This document shows, piece by piece, positions 20,081 through 29,292 of a stretch of DNA of 64,000 bases (position 1 is its first letter; every line of letters starts with the position of its first letter). The stretch comes from JABDJX01 sp039942715. Its GTDB lineage: Bacteria > Pseudomonadota > Alphaproteobacteria > Rhodobacterales > Rhodobacteraceae. Location: contig JBDVBY010000011.1 of NCBI GenBank assembly GCA_039942715.1, positions 62,001-126,000 on the forward strand, given 5' to 3'. The notes under the pieces were generated by a model that was given only the letters and a program-made list of their open reading frames with translations, did not search any database and was not told the origin of the DNA. Position numbers and translations under genes: made by a program.

Positions 20081-20740
20081 ATGAGCTCATCTTTGATCCA
20101 GCTGTTGGTGCTTGCGGGCATCGCCGTTTTCCTGATTTTACGCTTGCGCAGCGTACTTGGCACGCGCGAAGGCTTTGAAAAACCGCCTGTTACCGGACCG
20201 ACACCGTCTGGCCGAGGGCGACCCGAATTTGATGTTATTGAAGGTGGACCCGATCGTGACATAATTGATCACGTCGAAGATGGCTCGCATAGCGCCAAGT
20301 CTTTGGCCGCTATGAAAATGGCCGAACCTGGTTTCATGGTTGGCAGCTTTCTTGAGGGTTCGCGCGGCGCCTATGAAATGATTCTGATGGCGTTCGAAAA
20401 TGGTGACTTGTCTGAGGTAGATGGCTTTTTGGCCGAAGAAGTCGCCGAGACTTTACAGTCGGTAATCGATCAGCGCGAAGAGCAAGGCCTGACTGTAGAT
20501 GCCAATTTCGTTGGTGTTCGCGAAGTTTCCTTGAAAGAGGCCGATTTTGACCGCGAAACAGGCGAAGGCGAAGTGACCGTGCGTTTTGTTGGTGAACTGA
20601 CATCTGTTGTGAAAAATGCGGATGGCGAGATCGTCGAAGGAAATGCGAATGAAATCAAACGCCAACGTGACGTTTGGACATTCGCGCGCATTATGGGTTC
20701 GGACAACCCAAATTGGCAGCTTGTTGCAACCGGTGAATGA
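20081..20740 (+). CDS. Tim44-like domain protein (TimA)
   Basis: Membrane-anchored protein of the Tim44/TimA family, an alphaproteobacterial relative of the mitochondrial import component Tim44. The 219 residues have one N-terminal membrane helix (residues 5-22), a polar linker, then the Tim44-like domain with FLEGSRGAYEMILMAFENGDL and a terminal VWTFARIMGSDNPNWQLVATGE, which is diagnostic. Its stop overlaps mltA (ATGA), so timA-mltA-smr is one operon. Its bacterial role is not settled; membrane complex assembly is an inference. Confidence 0.9.
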   Translation: MSSSLIQLLVLAGIAVFLILRLRSVLGTREGFEKPPVTGPTPSGRGRPEFDVIEGGPDRDIIDHVEDGSHSAKSLAAMKMAEPGFMVGSFLEGSRGAYEMILMAFENGDLSEVDGFLAEEVAETLQSVIDQREEQGLTVDANFVGVREVSLKEADFDRETGEGEVTVRFVGELTSVVKNADGEIVEGNANEIKRQRDVWTFARIMGSDNPNWQLVATGE

Positions 20741-21759
20741 TGCGGACGGGCCTTGGCGCATTTCTTGCAGCATTTGTCATGACTGCATCTGCCAGCGCTG
20801 AAACTCGGCTTTTGGATTGGGCCGACCTGCATGGTTGGCCCAACGACGATCACGCTCAGGCGTTTGAGGTCTTTCTGGAAACGTGTCGCGACATGAAAGA
20901 GGGCGATTGGCCTGCTGTTTGTGCAGTTGCAGCCAAACAAACAAACCCGCGTCAATATTTTGAAACCTTTTTTCGCCCAGTACTAATCACAGACGACGAA
21001 GATCCCTTGTTTACCGGCTACTACGAGCCGGAACTGCAGGGCTCACGCGTGCAAACCGGCAAATATCGCTTTCCTTTATATCGTCGCCCCGAAGATGCGC
21101 CGGCTGGTCAGTGGTTGTCGCGGCGCGAGATTGAGAATTCGGGTATCTTGGAAAACCGCGGCCTGGAAATCGCGTGGTTAGAAAGCCCAGTCGAAAAGTT
21201 TTTCTTGCAGATTCAGGGATCAGGCCGTGTAAAACTGGCTGATGGCTCGCACCTTCGTGTCGGTTATGGTGGTAAGAACGGCCATCCCTATCGATCTGTT
21301 GGCAAAGAATTAGTGCGCCGCGGTATTTTTGAGGAACATCAGGTATCCGCACAGGTCATCCGCAACTGGGTCGATGAAAACCCTTCTGAAGGTGCGGAGT
21401 TGTTGCACTTCAATCCGTCCTACGTCTTCTTTCGCGAAGTGAACGAAGTGCCTGCCGACAAAGGCCCTCTTGGAGCTATGAACCGGTCCATCACCGGTGG
21501 GCGTTCCATCGCAATCGACCCTGAGTTTGTACCACTTGGTGCGCCGGTTTGGTTGGAGAAAGATGGTAAAACGCCTATTCGCCGTCTGATGATTGCGCAA
21601 GATACTGGCTCTGCTGTTAAGGGCGCGCAACGAGCTGATATATTTTACGGTACTGGCCAGGATGCAGGTCGCGAGGCGGGCCGTATCCGTGATAGTGGTA
21701 GGATGATTTTGCTATTGCCGATCCAAGAGGCGTTGGCGCGCGTCGACGGAACGTTATGA
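20737..21759 (+). CDS. mltA: Membrane-bound lytic murein transglycosylase A
   Basis: Cleaves peptidoglycan to 1,6-anhydromuropeptides in the periplasm. The 340 residues start with a Sec signal peptide (about residues 1-22, ending ASA-E). MltA features are FTGYYEPELQGSR, IQGSGRVKL, VGYGGKNGHPY and the 3D domain with its DTG catalytic region (IAQDTGSAVKGAQRADIFYGTG). No lipobox Cys is visible at the signal end, so this copy may be soluble in the periplasm. It could feed muropeptides to MurNAc recycling (AmgK/MurU at 29.3-31.4 kb). Confidence 0.94.
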   Translation: MMRTGLGAFLAAFVMTASASAETRLLDWADLHGWPNDDHAQAFEVFLETCRDMKEGDWPAVCAVAAKQTNPRQYFETFFRPVLITDDEDPLFTGYYEPELQGSRVQTGKYRFPLYRRPEDAPAGQWLSRREIENSGILENRGLEIAWLESPVEKFFLQIQGSGRVKLADGSHLRVGYGGKNGHPYRSVGKELVRRGIFEEHQVSAQVIRNWVDENPSEGAELLHFNPSYVFFREVNEVPADKGPLGAMNRSITGGRSIAIDPEFVPLGAPVWLEKDGKTPIRRLMIAQDTGSAVKGAQRADIFYGTGQDAGREAGRIRDSGRMILLLPIQEALARVDGTL

Positions 21760-22349
21760 GCCGAAAACCAAGGGGTTTACGCCCTGATGAAGCGGCGCTT
21801 TGGGACCAGGTAGCGCGCACAGCGACCCCACTTTCCGAAAAGCCGACGTCAAATTCCTTGGTTCAAACAACCAAACCGAAAAAGCTCGCTGTGGCGGAAA
21901 GACCGCCAATTCCCGCCTTTGAAATTGGGAGCAAGACGTCAACAGCCCCTGCCCGGCACAACTTGGCCCCTAGTGTTTCAAGCAGCATAGAGGCGACGCA
22001 GTTGCGTATGAACAAGCGCACATTTTCAAGAATGAAGCGCGGAAAAGAAGCGCCAGATGGACGAATTGACTTGCATGGTATGACAGCTGCGGCGGCTCAG
22101 GTTGCATTGACGTCCTATCTTTTGCGCGCGTTCTCTGATGGCAAAAGATTAATTTTGGTGATCACTGGAAAAGGACGCCAATCGGCAGACACCGGGCCCA
22201 TTCCGACGCCTACTGGCATACTGCGCCACCAATTACCGGGCTGGCTTTCTCAGGCACCGCTGAATCAGATCGTGCTTCAAGTCGCACAGTCTCATCAGCG
22301 CCACGGTGGATCAGGTGCCTTTTATGTCTACCTTGCGCGCAACCGCTAG
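21756..22349 (+). CDS. Smr domain protein
   Basis: A 197-residue protein with a low-complexity N-terminal half and a C-terminal Smr domain (DGRIDLHGMTAAAAQVAL, then LVITGKGRQ and GGSGAFYVYLARNR). Smr domains in MutS2 and stand-alone proteins act as nucleases on branched DNA or on mRNA of stalled ribosomes; which applies here is unknown. The start overlaps the mltA stop (ATGA). The last 39 bases overlap the end of the convergent MFS gene. Confidence 0.9.
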   Translation: MSRKPRGLRPDEAALWDQVARTATPLSEKPTSNSLVQTTKPKKLAVAERPPIPAFEIGSKTSTAPARHNLAPSVSSSIEATQLRMNKRTFSRMKRGKEAPDGRIDLHGMTAAAAQVALTSYLLRAFSDGKRLILVITGKGRQSADTGPIPTPTGILRHQLPGWLSQAPLNQIVLQVAQSHQRHGGSGAFYVYLARNR

Positions 22350-23555
22350 GCGAGGCCGCGCTCTTTCGACAGCTAGCCACACAAGCCCAATTGCAGCAAT
22401 GAAATAGACCGCATACGCGAGCATCTGATCGGGAAAACTATAGCCAAGATCAATGAGAGCACCGGAAATACCGGGACCAACTGCCGAGCCGAAGACCATG
22501 ACACTTGTAGAAACAGCCTTAATCGATCCGATATGGCGCGTGCCAAAAAACTCTGCCCAAAACGCCGCTGGTACTGTGGCTTGAATCCCTGCTCCGATGC
22601 CAAAGAAAACAAAGCCAATTGCGACGCCGAAAAGCGTGTCGGATATCGAAATGACGATGAAGGCCAAAGCAAAGGGAACCAAGTAAATCTGGATCAGTCG
22701 CGCGCTGCCAAAGCGGTCGATCAGCTGGCCTGAAATCAGCATAAAGGTTACCGAGACAGTTGTAAGTAACGGCAAAAGGGCAAGATACTCTACTAGTGAA
22801 AACCCTTTAACTTCCGCGATATGCACCTGTTGAAAGAACAAAGCGGTACCCCACGCAGGCGGTCCTAGAAGCATGGGCATCAGCAACCAAAAAAACGGTG
22901 ACGTTATGACATCTTTGCGCGTCCAGTGACGGCCATCCATGCCGAGTGCATTCGAATTTTCTGCGTGTGATTGCGGCGTGCGCTCCGCTGATAGTAGCCA
23001 AAGCACCAGTGGCAGCGTTGCCATTACAAGCGCACCCGCCAGAATCCAAAGCGAACGCCAATGGTAGGTCTCCAAAAGTGAGGCGAACATGACAGGGAAA
23101 AGCGCTGTTCCCAGCGCGAATCCAATGGCCGAAATTGAGAGAGCCAATCCCCTACGTGCCACAAACCAACGTGCCATTGCCGTGACAGCTAGCTGGCTCA
23201 TCATGCCCTGGCCTAAGAAGCGCAGAAGAAAAACGATAATCCCAAGCCCGATCAACCAGGAGTTCACGGACATCCAAACGCAGGTCACCGCCAACCCGGG
23301 CATAACCGCCCAAACAAGAACGCGCACCCTGACGTGATCGGTAACAGCACCCGCCCAGAACATAACAATTGCCGACGCTGTTGTGGCAATGGTGTAAACC
23401 GCCCCCCATTCCCCATCACTAAGGTTGTAGGCCGCCATAATTTGTGCCGCGAACAGGGAGACGAAGAAAGTTTGCCCATAAGAGGAGGAAAACGAAATCA
23501 CCATCCCTGCGCTTAGGAAGCGAAAGTTTGATTGGATGAAGCCTAGGATACCCAT
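22311..23555 (-). CDS. MFS transporter
   Basis: Twelve-helix major facilitator of 414 residues with a central cytoplasmic loop near residue 200 (AERTPQSHAENSNALGMDG). The first cytoplasmic loop resembles the MFS motif A but is weak (GAVTDHVRVRVLV). The overall pattern, with IGFALGTALFP and FFGIGAGIQATVPAAFWAEFFGTRHIGSIKA, recalls monocarboxylate/oxalate-type MFS porters. The substrate cannot be told. A GAGAGAGG ribosome-binding site precedes the ATG. It runs head-on into smr and is separated from hslU by 114 bases. Confidence 0.88.
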   Translation of the reverse strand: MGILGFIQSNFRFLSAGMVISFSSSYGQTFFVSLFAAQIMAAYNLSDGEWGAVYTIATTASAIVMFWAGAVTDHVRVRVLVWAVMPGLAVTCVWMSVNSWLIGLGIIVFLLRFLGQGMMSQLAVTAMARWFVARRGLALSISAIGFALGTALFPVMFASLLETYHWRSLWILAGALVMATLPLVLWLLSAERTPQSHAENSNALGMDGRHWTRKDVITSPFFWLLMPMLLGPPAWGTALFFQQVHIAEVKGFSLVEYLALLPLLTTVSVTFMLISGQLIDRFGSARLIQIYLVPFALAFIVISISDTLFGVAIGFVFFGIGAGIQATVPAAFWAEFFGTRHIGSIKAVSTSVMVFGSAVGPGISGALIDLGYSFPDQMLAYAVYFIAAIGLVWLAVERARPRLAVARKVDIKGT

Positions 23556-23669
23556 GATGGCACCTCTCTCTGCTTCTTTTGCAGTATAGGTAAAGGAAAA
23601 ACACGTGCACTACCGCCAGAAATAACGTGGCCGTTCTTCGCATGTATCGGATGAATAAGAGCTTAGCTC

Positions 23670-24974
23670 TTAGAGAACATAACGACTCATGTCGGAGCCT
23701 TTGGCAAGCTCGCCAAGGTTTTCGTCAACAAAGGCCGCGTTTACTGTTACTTTTTCACCAGCGCGATCAGGGGCAGTGAATGAAAGCTCTTCAAAGACTC
23801 GCTCCATGACTGTGTAAAGTCTGCGCGCGCCAATGTTCTCAATGGACTGATTAACATCAGCGGCCATCTTGGCGAGCGCGGCAATGCCATCTTCGGTAAA
23901 TTCGACAATTACCTCTTCTGTGCCCATCAAAGCGGTGTACTGAAGTGTCAGCGCGTTGTCGGTTTCCGTAAGAATACGCACAAAATCCTCTTCGGTGAGT
24001 GCGCGAAGGTTTACGCGGATGGGCAAACGACCCTGAAGTTCGGGCAAAAGATCAGAGGGCTTCGCAATGTGAAACGCGCCCGATGCGATAAATAGGATGT
24101 GGTCCGTTTTTACCGGGCCGTGTTTGGTAGACACCGTTGTGCCTTCAATCAACGGCAGAAGATCGCGCTGTACCCCTTCGCGGCTTACGTCAGCACCGCG
24201 CGCTTCAGATCTAGCTGTGACTTTGTCGATCTCGTCTAAAAATACGATTCCGCTTTGTTCAACCGCGTTTAGAGCTGATTTAGTGACTGTTTCATCATCC
24301 AAAAGGTTGTCGGCTTCTTCTTGGATTAGCACTTCATAGCTCTGCGAAACGCTCATACGCTTCTTCACAGTGCGTCCCATACCTTTTCCAAACAGCGCTC
24401 CAAGATCAAGCGGCATACCCTGCCCTGGCTGCATGCCAGGAATGTCCATGCCTTGAAGTGGATTTGACTGATCTCGCAACTCTAGTTCGATCATCGTGTC
24501 GTCAAGATCGCCAGATTTTAGCTTCTTGCGAAACATCTCAAGCGTCTGTTCCCGTGCGTTTTCGCCCGCGATTGCGGCGATCACTCGATCTTCTGCAGCC
24601 TGATGCGCCTTGGCCTTCACATCGTCGCGCATCAATTCGCGGGTCATAGTGATGGCGGCCTCAACCAGATCGCGGATGATTTGCTCCACATCGCGACCGA
24701 CATACCCAACCTCAGTAAACTTCGTGGCCTCAACCTTGAGAAAGGGCGCGCGCGCCAATTTGGCCAAACGGCGTGAAATCTCGGTTTTGCCAACACCAGT
24801 AGGGCCGATCATCAGGATGTTCTTTGGATAAACCTCATCTCGAAGATCGTCGGCCAGTTGCTTGCGCCGCCAACGATTACGCAACGCAACAGCAACGGCG
24901 CGCTTTGCATCGTTCTGGCCAATGATAAAGCGATCAAGTTCAGAGACGATTTCACGGGGGGTCAGGTCTGTCAT
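23670..24974 (-). CDS. hslU: HslUV protease ATPase subunit HslU
   Basis: AAA+ unfoldase (ClpY) that feeds substrates to HslV. The 434 residues begin [20 protein letters not shown], with P-loop [15 protein letters not shown] (about residues 57-71), an I domain in the middle, Walker [11 protein letters not shown] and the C-terminal DMSRYVL that docks into HslV. It is 6 bases downstream of regA and on the same strand, in the place where hvrA often follows regA in purple bacteria. Its partner hslV is 13 kb away in opposite orientation. Confidence 0.97.
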   Translation of the reverse strand: MTDLTPREIVSELDRFIIGQNDAKRAVAVALRNRWRRKQLADDLRDEVYPKNILMIGPTGVGKTEISRRLAKLARAPFLKVEATKFTEVGYVGRDVEQIIRDLVEAAITMTRELMRDDVKAKAHQAAEDRVIAAIAGENAREQTLEMFRKKLKSGDLDDTMIELELRDQSNPLQGMDIPGMQPGQGMPLDLGALFGKGMGRTVKKRMSVSQSYEVLIQEEADNLLDDETVTKSALNAVEQSGIVFLDEIDKVTARSEARGADVSREGVQRDLLPLIEGTTVSTKHGPVKTDHILFIASGAFHIAKPSDLLPELQGRLPIRVNLRALTEEDFVRILTETDNALTLQYTALMGTEEVIVEFTEDGIAALAKMAADVNQSIENIGARRLYTVMERVFEELSFTAPDRAGEKVTVNAAFVDENLGELAKGSDMSRYVL

Positions 24975-24980
24975 AAGGGC

Positions 24981-25535
24981 TTACTTTGGCGAGCGTTTGG
25001 CTAGGATGCGCTGCAAGGTGCGGCGGTGCATGTTCAGGCGGCGCGCGGTTTCCGAGACGTTGCGATCACAAAGCTCGTAAACACGCTGAATGTGTTCCCA
25101 ACGGACGCGATCAGCACTCATTGGGTTTTCGGGTGGCGGTGGCAGTTCATCGTCAGACGCCAAAAGCGCAGCTGTTACATCATTTGCGTCAGCAGGCTTT
25201 GAAAGGTAGTCGGTAGCGCCGATTTTGACTGCGGCGACGGCTGTGGCAATCGCGCCATACCCGGTCAAAACTACAATCCTGCTGTCCGCACGCCGTTCGC
25301 GAATGCGCTCAACGACATCAAGGCCGTTGCCGTCGCCAAGTCGCAAATCAACAACAGCGTAAGCCGGCGTGCGTGCAGTGGCGATCGCTGTTCCTGCCGC
25401 AACAGACTCGGCGGTTTCCACCTCAAAGCCGCGTTTTTCCATGGCGCGTGCAAGGCGTTTCAGAAACGGCTCATCGTCATCAACGATCAAAAGCGATTTG
25501 TCAGGACCAATGTCCTTCAGCGGCATGTCTGTCAT
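24981..25535 (-). CDS. regA: Redox response regulator RegA/PrrA/ActR
   Basis: Response regulator of the Reg/Prr global redox system controlling respiration, carbon and nitrogen fixation and, where present, photosynthesis genes. The 184-residue protein has a receiver domain with the acidic DDDE pocket (19-22), phospho-acceptor Asp63 (VVDLRLGDG), Thr in VLTGYG and Lys in SKPAD. A four-proline linker (ELPPPPENP) is followed by a Fis-type helix-turn-helix (NVSETARRLNMHRRTLQRILAKR). This architecture is diagnostic. Confidence 0.96.
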   Translation of the reverse strand: MTDMPLKDIGPDKSLLIVDDDEPFLKRLARAMEKRGFEVETAESVAAGTAIATARTPAYAVVDLRLGDGNGLDVVERIRERRADSRIVVLTGYGAIATAVAAVKIGATDYLSKPADANDVTAALLASDDELPPPPENPMSADRVRWEHIQRVYELCDRNVSETARRLNMHRRTLQRILAKRSPK

Positions 25536-25598
25536 GATACCCTCATTCCTTGCGGCTATACCTAGGCTGGCACCCCGGCAGGGTCAAACACGCATATG

Positions 25599-26192
25599 CT
25601 ATCCGGCAAGGCAGGCTGTTATCTCGGCGATCAATTCCGCGCTGTCGTCCCGCTTGAAATATGTCGCCAATCCCGTTTCGGGCATCATCAGATAGGTGAA
25701 GGTGGAATGATCCATCAAATAGAATTCGCCTTCTCCTTCCCCTTTTGCAGAATACACTTTGTAGGCTTGCTCAGCCGCTTTGATCTGGGCCTCAGATCCC
25801 GTCAGGGCAAGCATCTTTGGATGCATGTCAGAGGCATAGTTTGCCATTACCTCTGGCGTATCTCGCGCAGGATCAACGGTAATGAATACCGGACGCGCGT
25901 CCACACCCTGTTCTTCCAGAATATCAATGGCAAGCGCATTGCGCGCCACATCGAACGGGCACACATCTGGGCAAAAGGAATAGCCGAAGTACACCAGTGT
26001 TGGACGGTCGATCACCTCTTTGTCCGTGATCAATGACCCATCGCTGTTCAAAAGTTCGAATGGGCCACCAATTGCGGCGCCGGCGACGGCTGTTGTGCCG
26101 CACTCGGTCTCGGCAACACTTGTCCAATAAGCGATGCCACCGATGACAGCAGCCAGAGCCAAAGCAGCCACGCCTGCGTAAAGTTTTGTCAT
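25599..26192 (-). CDS. senC: SCO1/SenC copper chaperone
   Basis: Membrane-anchored thioredoxin-like protein that delivers copper to the CuA site of cytochrome oxidase. The N-terminal anchor is residues 5-22. The copper ligands Cys74 and Cys78 (FCPDVC) and His162 (MDHSTF) are all present. The 197-residue length fits. It lies upstream of regA on the same strand and diverges from regB, the same order as senC/prrC in known reg loci. Confidence 0.95.
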   Translation of the reverse strand: MTKLYAGVAALALAAVIGGIAYWTSVAETECGTTAVAGAAIGGPFELLNSDGSLITDKEVIDRPTLVYFGYSFCPDVCPFDVARNALAIDILEEQGVDARPVFITVDPARDTPEVMANYASDMHPKMLALTGSEAQIKAAEQAYKVYSAKGEGEGEFYLMDHSTFTYLMMPETGLATYFKRDDSAELIAEITACLAG

Positions 26193-26281
26193 GAGATTCT
26201 CCGTTCATGCGCGCCCCGCATTGAATAACCGTATCGCGTCTGACTAAAAGAAGACACCTTGCCTCAGTAAACGGTACGTGA

Positions 26282-27652
26282 ATGGCAGACTTCGCGCCTT
26301 ATGATCCTTTAGAGCATCGTTCCAATTGGGTTCGGTTGAGGACTTTGATTGTTTTGCGTTGGTTTGCCATCTTTGGCCAACTGGTGGCGATCACCGTTGC
26401 CCAACGTCTATTCAACCTCGATCTCAATGTGGGTCTTTGTTTTCTCGCCATTGGTGCATCTATCGTTGCAAACCTCATTGCCGTATTCATCTATCCCGAA
26501 AACAAACGGCTTTCCGAAGGCGAAGTCGCAGGCACCCTTTTATTTGACATTCTACAGCTCACCTTTCTGGTTTTTCTCACAGGCGGTCTTAGCAATCCGT
26601 TTGCTGTTCTGATCATTGCGCCAGTTGCCATTTCCGCAATGGCATTGAAGCCAACGACAACAGCACTGATTGCAGGTGCGTCGATCGTATTGGTTGCACT
26701 CTTATCGATTGTGAACTTGCCTTTGGTCACCAGAAGCGGTGTGGTTCTGGAAATGCCTCAAATATTTGTCTCGGGGTTTTTAGCGGCGATCATCATTGGC
26801 ATCCTTTTCCTCTCTGTCTATGCCAGCCGTGTCACTGCGGAAGCGCATGCAATGTCAGATGCTTTGGCTGCAACACAGATGGCCTTGGCGCGGGAACAAA
26901 AGCTGACCGATCTTGGTGGCGTCGTTGCAGCGGCCGCGCATGAATTGGGAACTCCCCTAGCAACTATAAAGCTGGCCAGTGCCGAATTAATCGAAGAACT
27001 AAATGATGAAGAGTTGCGCGAAGATGCAACGCTTATCCGCGATCAGGCGGATCGTTGTCGTGATATTTTGCGATCTATGGGCCGAGCTGGAAAAGACGAT
27101 CTCCATCTGCGCCACGCGCCTTTCGCCGCAGTTATCCGAGAAGCGGCAGAACCTCATGCGGATCGCGGCATTGCACTGCACTATGATATCGCGTCCAGCC
27201 ATATAGCTGACCTGAAACAACCAATCATTGAACGCCGTCCCGAGATAATTCACGGTGTGCGAAACCTTGTTCAAAACGCAGTAGATTTCGCCCGTGCGAA
27301 CATCTGGATCGACGTGTCTTGGGACGAGCGGCTTTTGACTTTGCGCATTATCGATGATGGGCCGGGATTTTCGCAAAACGTCATCAATCGTATCGGTGAT
27401 CCGTTTGTGAAACGCCGTCGGAGAGATGGGCGCAAAGGTTATGAAGGCATGGGTCTCGGGCTTTTTATTGCAAAGACTTTGCTAGAACGATCAGGCGCCG
27501 AAATGACATTTGCCAACGGAAGCGAAGCTGGCGGATCAACAGGCGAGCGTACCGGCGCGGTTGTAGAGGCACGTTGGCGTCGCGAGATATTTGCCGGCGC
27601 AGATGATGCCGAGAGAGCGGCTCTTGGAGACAACCGACCAATCGATGCCTAA
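26282..27652 (+). CDS. regB: Redox sensor histidine kinase RegB/PrrB/ActS
   Basis: Membrane kinase that phosphorylates RegA under reducing conditions. The 456 residues contain about six membrane helices in the first 185. The quinone-binding heptapeptide GGLSNPF is at 101-107, the phospho-acceptor His220 lies in AAAAHELGTPLATIK, the redox-active Cys259 lies in the box RDQADRCRDIL, and an ATPase domain with DDGPGF and GMGLGLFIAKTLLERS ends the protein. All known redox-sensing elements are intact. Divergent from senC across 89 bases. Confidence 0.96.
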   Translation: MADFAPYDPLEHRSNWVRLRTLIVLRWFAIFGQLVAITVAQRLFNLDLNVGLCFLAIGASIVANLIAVFIYPENKRLSEGEVAGTLLFDILQLTFLVFLTGGLSNPFAVLIIAPVAISAMALKPTTTALIAGASIVLVALLSIVNLPLVTRSGVVLEMPQIFVSGFLAAIIIGILFLSVYASRVTAEAHAMSDALAATQMALAREQKLTDLGGVVAAAAHELGTPLATIKLASAELIEELNDEELREDATLIRDQADRCRDILRSMGRAGKDDLHLRHAPFAAVIREAAEPHADRGIALHYDIASSHIADLKQPIIERRPEIIHGVRNLVQNAVDFARANIWIDVSWDERLLTLRIIDDGPGFSQNVINRIGDPFVKRRRRDGRKGYEGMGLGLFIAKTLLERSGAEMTFANGSEAGGSTGERTGAVVEARWRREIFAGADDAERAALGDNRPIDA

Positions 27653-27664
27653 GGCAAGCACTTG

Positions 27665-27680
27665 TTAACTTCTTGTTAAC
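27665..27680. promoter_or_regulatory. CtrA-binding site (TTAA-N7-TTAAC)
   Basis: The text GTTAAC-TTCTT-GTTAAC contains an exact full CtrA box (TTAA, 7 bases, TTAAC). It starts 64 bases before the divL-like start codon, where a CtrA-controlled promoter would place it. Assigned by motif only. Confidence 0.65.
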
Positions 27681-27728
27681 CTTGATGATCCAGATACTTA
27701 TCCCCATAGCTTCGGGAGAAGTGAACTA

Positions 27729-29252
27729 GTGATTTCTGAGCTTTTGTCCGCCACTTTGTATGGCGCAGGTGCATTTTTGGCTGCGTTGGCCGCGCTTTCG
27801 GTTTTCTGGTCGCATCAGCGATCGAACGTCGATCGCGCCCCTAATGCGCTGGTCTATCTTGTCCGCGAAGACAGGCTGGTAGATGCAAATCCTGCCGGCC
27901 AACTCGTGCTAGATGACATTGACGGGCCTCTTGATCCAATGGTGAAGCTCAAAACTTTTCTGTCAAACCATTTTGAAAATGCGTCAACCATCTTAGAAAA
28001 CGCCCAGCCAGAGTCAAAAGAATACAAATCTTTCGATCAACAAACCAAAATGGACATTGAAGCAAAAGGCAACTCTGTACGACTACAAATTTCGACAAAC
28101 GCCGCAACTTCGGAAGTTGCGGATGTCCACTCGCTCAAGGCGCTAAAGTCCGAGCTAAACACACTACGCGCAAACGCGCGTGCTGCACCCTTCCTCTTAT
28201 GGCGACAGAATACAGAGGGAGAGATCACATGGGTCAATCAGGCCTATCTTGACGTTTTGGACTCGGCCTTGGGGGAAGACAAGAAAACGAACTGGCCTGT
28301 TCCTGCCTTGTTTCCGAATCTGCAATCTTCTGTAAACAAGACAAGCCGCTTGTCGCTTCGCACTTCAGACAAGTCCGAAACTTGGTACGATTGTCATGTT
28401 GCGGCTGTTGGTACAGACCTTTTGTGCACAGCCTTTAAGGCGGACGAAGCAGTGCGCTCAGAAAATCGCCGTAGAGAGTTCACGCAAACTCTGACAAAAA
28501 CATTCGCAGAATTGGCAATCGGGTTGGCAATTTTTGATCGCTCGCGCAGTCTAGTTTTATTCAACCCTGCCTTGCTTGATCTGACCAGTTTGCCCACGGA
28601 CTTTCTGGCTGCGCGTCCAAGCATGGTAACGTTTCTTGATCGTTTACGCGAAAACCGGGTCATGCCAGAGCCTCGGGACTATCGCACGTGGCGCAAAAAA
28701 ATAGCCGAGCTTGAAGCGGCTGCCGTCGACGGAACCTATAGCGAAACATGGTCTTTGCCTGACGGCCATACCTATCATGTTACTGGGCGCCCACATCCGG
28801 ACGGTGCGGTCGCTCTACTTTTTGAAGACATTAGCGCAGAAATGTCTTTGACGCGCCGCTTTCGCGCTGAACTGGAGCAATCACAATCTGTGATTGATGC
28901 TTTGGAGGATGGCGTCGCCGTGTTTTCTGCAACAGGGCAGCTCACCCAAACCAACAAGGCGTCTAGTGATCTATGGCGGCTTACCGATGACTCAAAGCTT
29001 GTCGGATCGGACGTGAATGATGTAACGCGCCGATGGCACACACTCTCGTTTCCCACACCGGTTTGGGGGGACTTTCGTGACTTCGTACACAGAAGCCACG
29101 ACCGCGAAGAATGGCAATCTAACGTTTCTTTGCGAGATGGCCGGTCTGTGTTGTGCCGGTTCATTCCGCAAAAAGGCGGCCCAACTTTGGCAGTGTTCCG
29201 TTTGGTAGTCTCAGATAGGGCCCCCCAAGAAGGAATGCAAAAAGCTGTCTGA
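27729..29252 (+). CDS. PAS-domain membrane protein, DivL-like, lacking a kinase domain
   Basis: A 507-residue protein with one N-terminal membrane helix (residues 8-26), at least three PAS-like segments (around residues 37-60, 160-215 and 270-390, plus one after 395 with SQSVIDALEDGVAVFSATGQLTQTNKASSDLW) and a short C-terminal tail. There is no histidine kinase H-box or ATPase domain before the stop. Position between regB and tsaE-amgK-murU-addBA matches the divL neighbourhood I recall from Caulobacter, and a CtrA box lies upstream, so I infer a DivL counterpart that steers CckA/CtrA without its own kinase module. PAS boundaries are approximate. Confidence 0.65.
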   Translation: MISELLSATLYGAGAFLAALAALSVFWSHQRSNVDRAPNALVYLVREDRLVDANPAGQLVLDDIDGPLDPMVKLKTFLSNHFENASTILENAQPESKEYKSFDQQTKMDIEAKGNSVRLQISTNAATSEVADVHSLKALKSELNTLRANARAAPFLLWRQNTEGEITWVNQAYLDVLDSALGEDKKTNWPVPALFPNLQSSVNKTSRLSLRTSDKSETWYDCHVAAVGTDLLCTAFKADEAVRSENRRREFTQTLTKTFAELAIGLAIFDRSRSLVLFNPALLDLTSLPTDFLAARPSMVTFLDRLRENRVMPEPRDYRTWRKKIAELEAAAVDGTYSETWSLPDGHTYHVTGRPHPDGAVALLFEDISAEMSLTRRFRAELEQSQSVIDALEDGVAVFSATGQLTQTNKASSDLWRLTDDSKLVGSDVNDVTRRWHTLSFPTPVWGDFRDFVHRSHDREEWQSNVSLRDGRSVLCRFIPQKGGPTLAVFRLVVSDRAPQEGMQKAV

Positions 29253-29292
29253 ATGCCTTGCAGGGGCTAGGGCGTAGGGTCAAAGTACCGCC

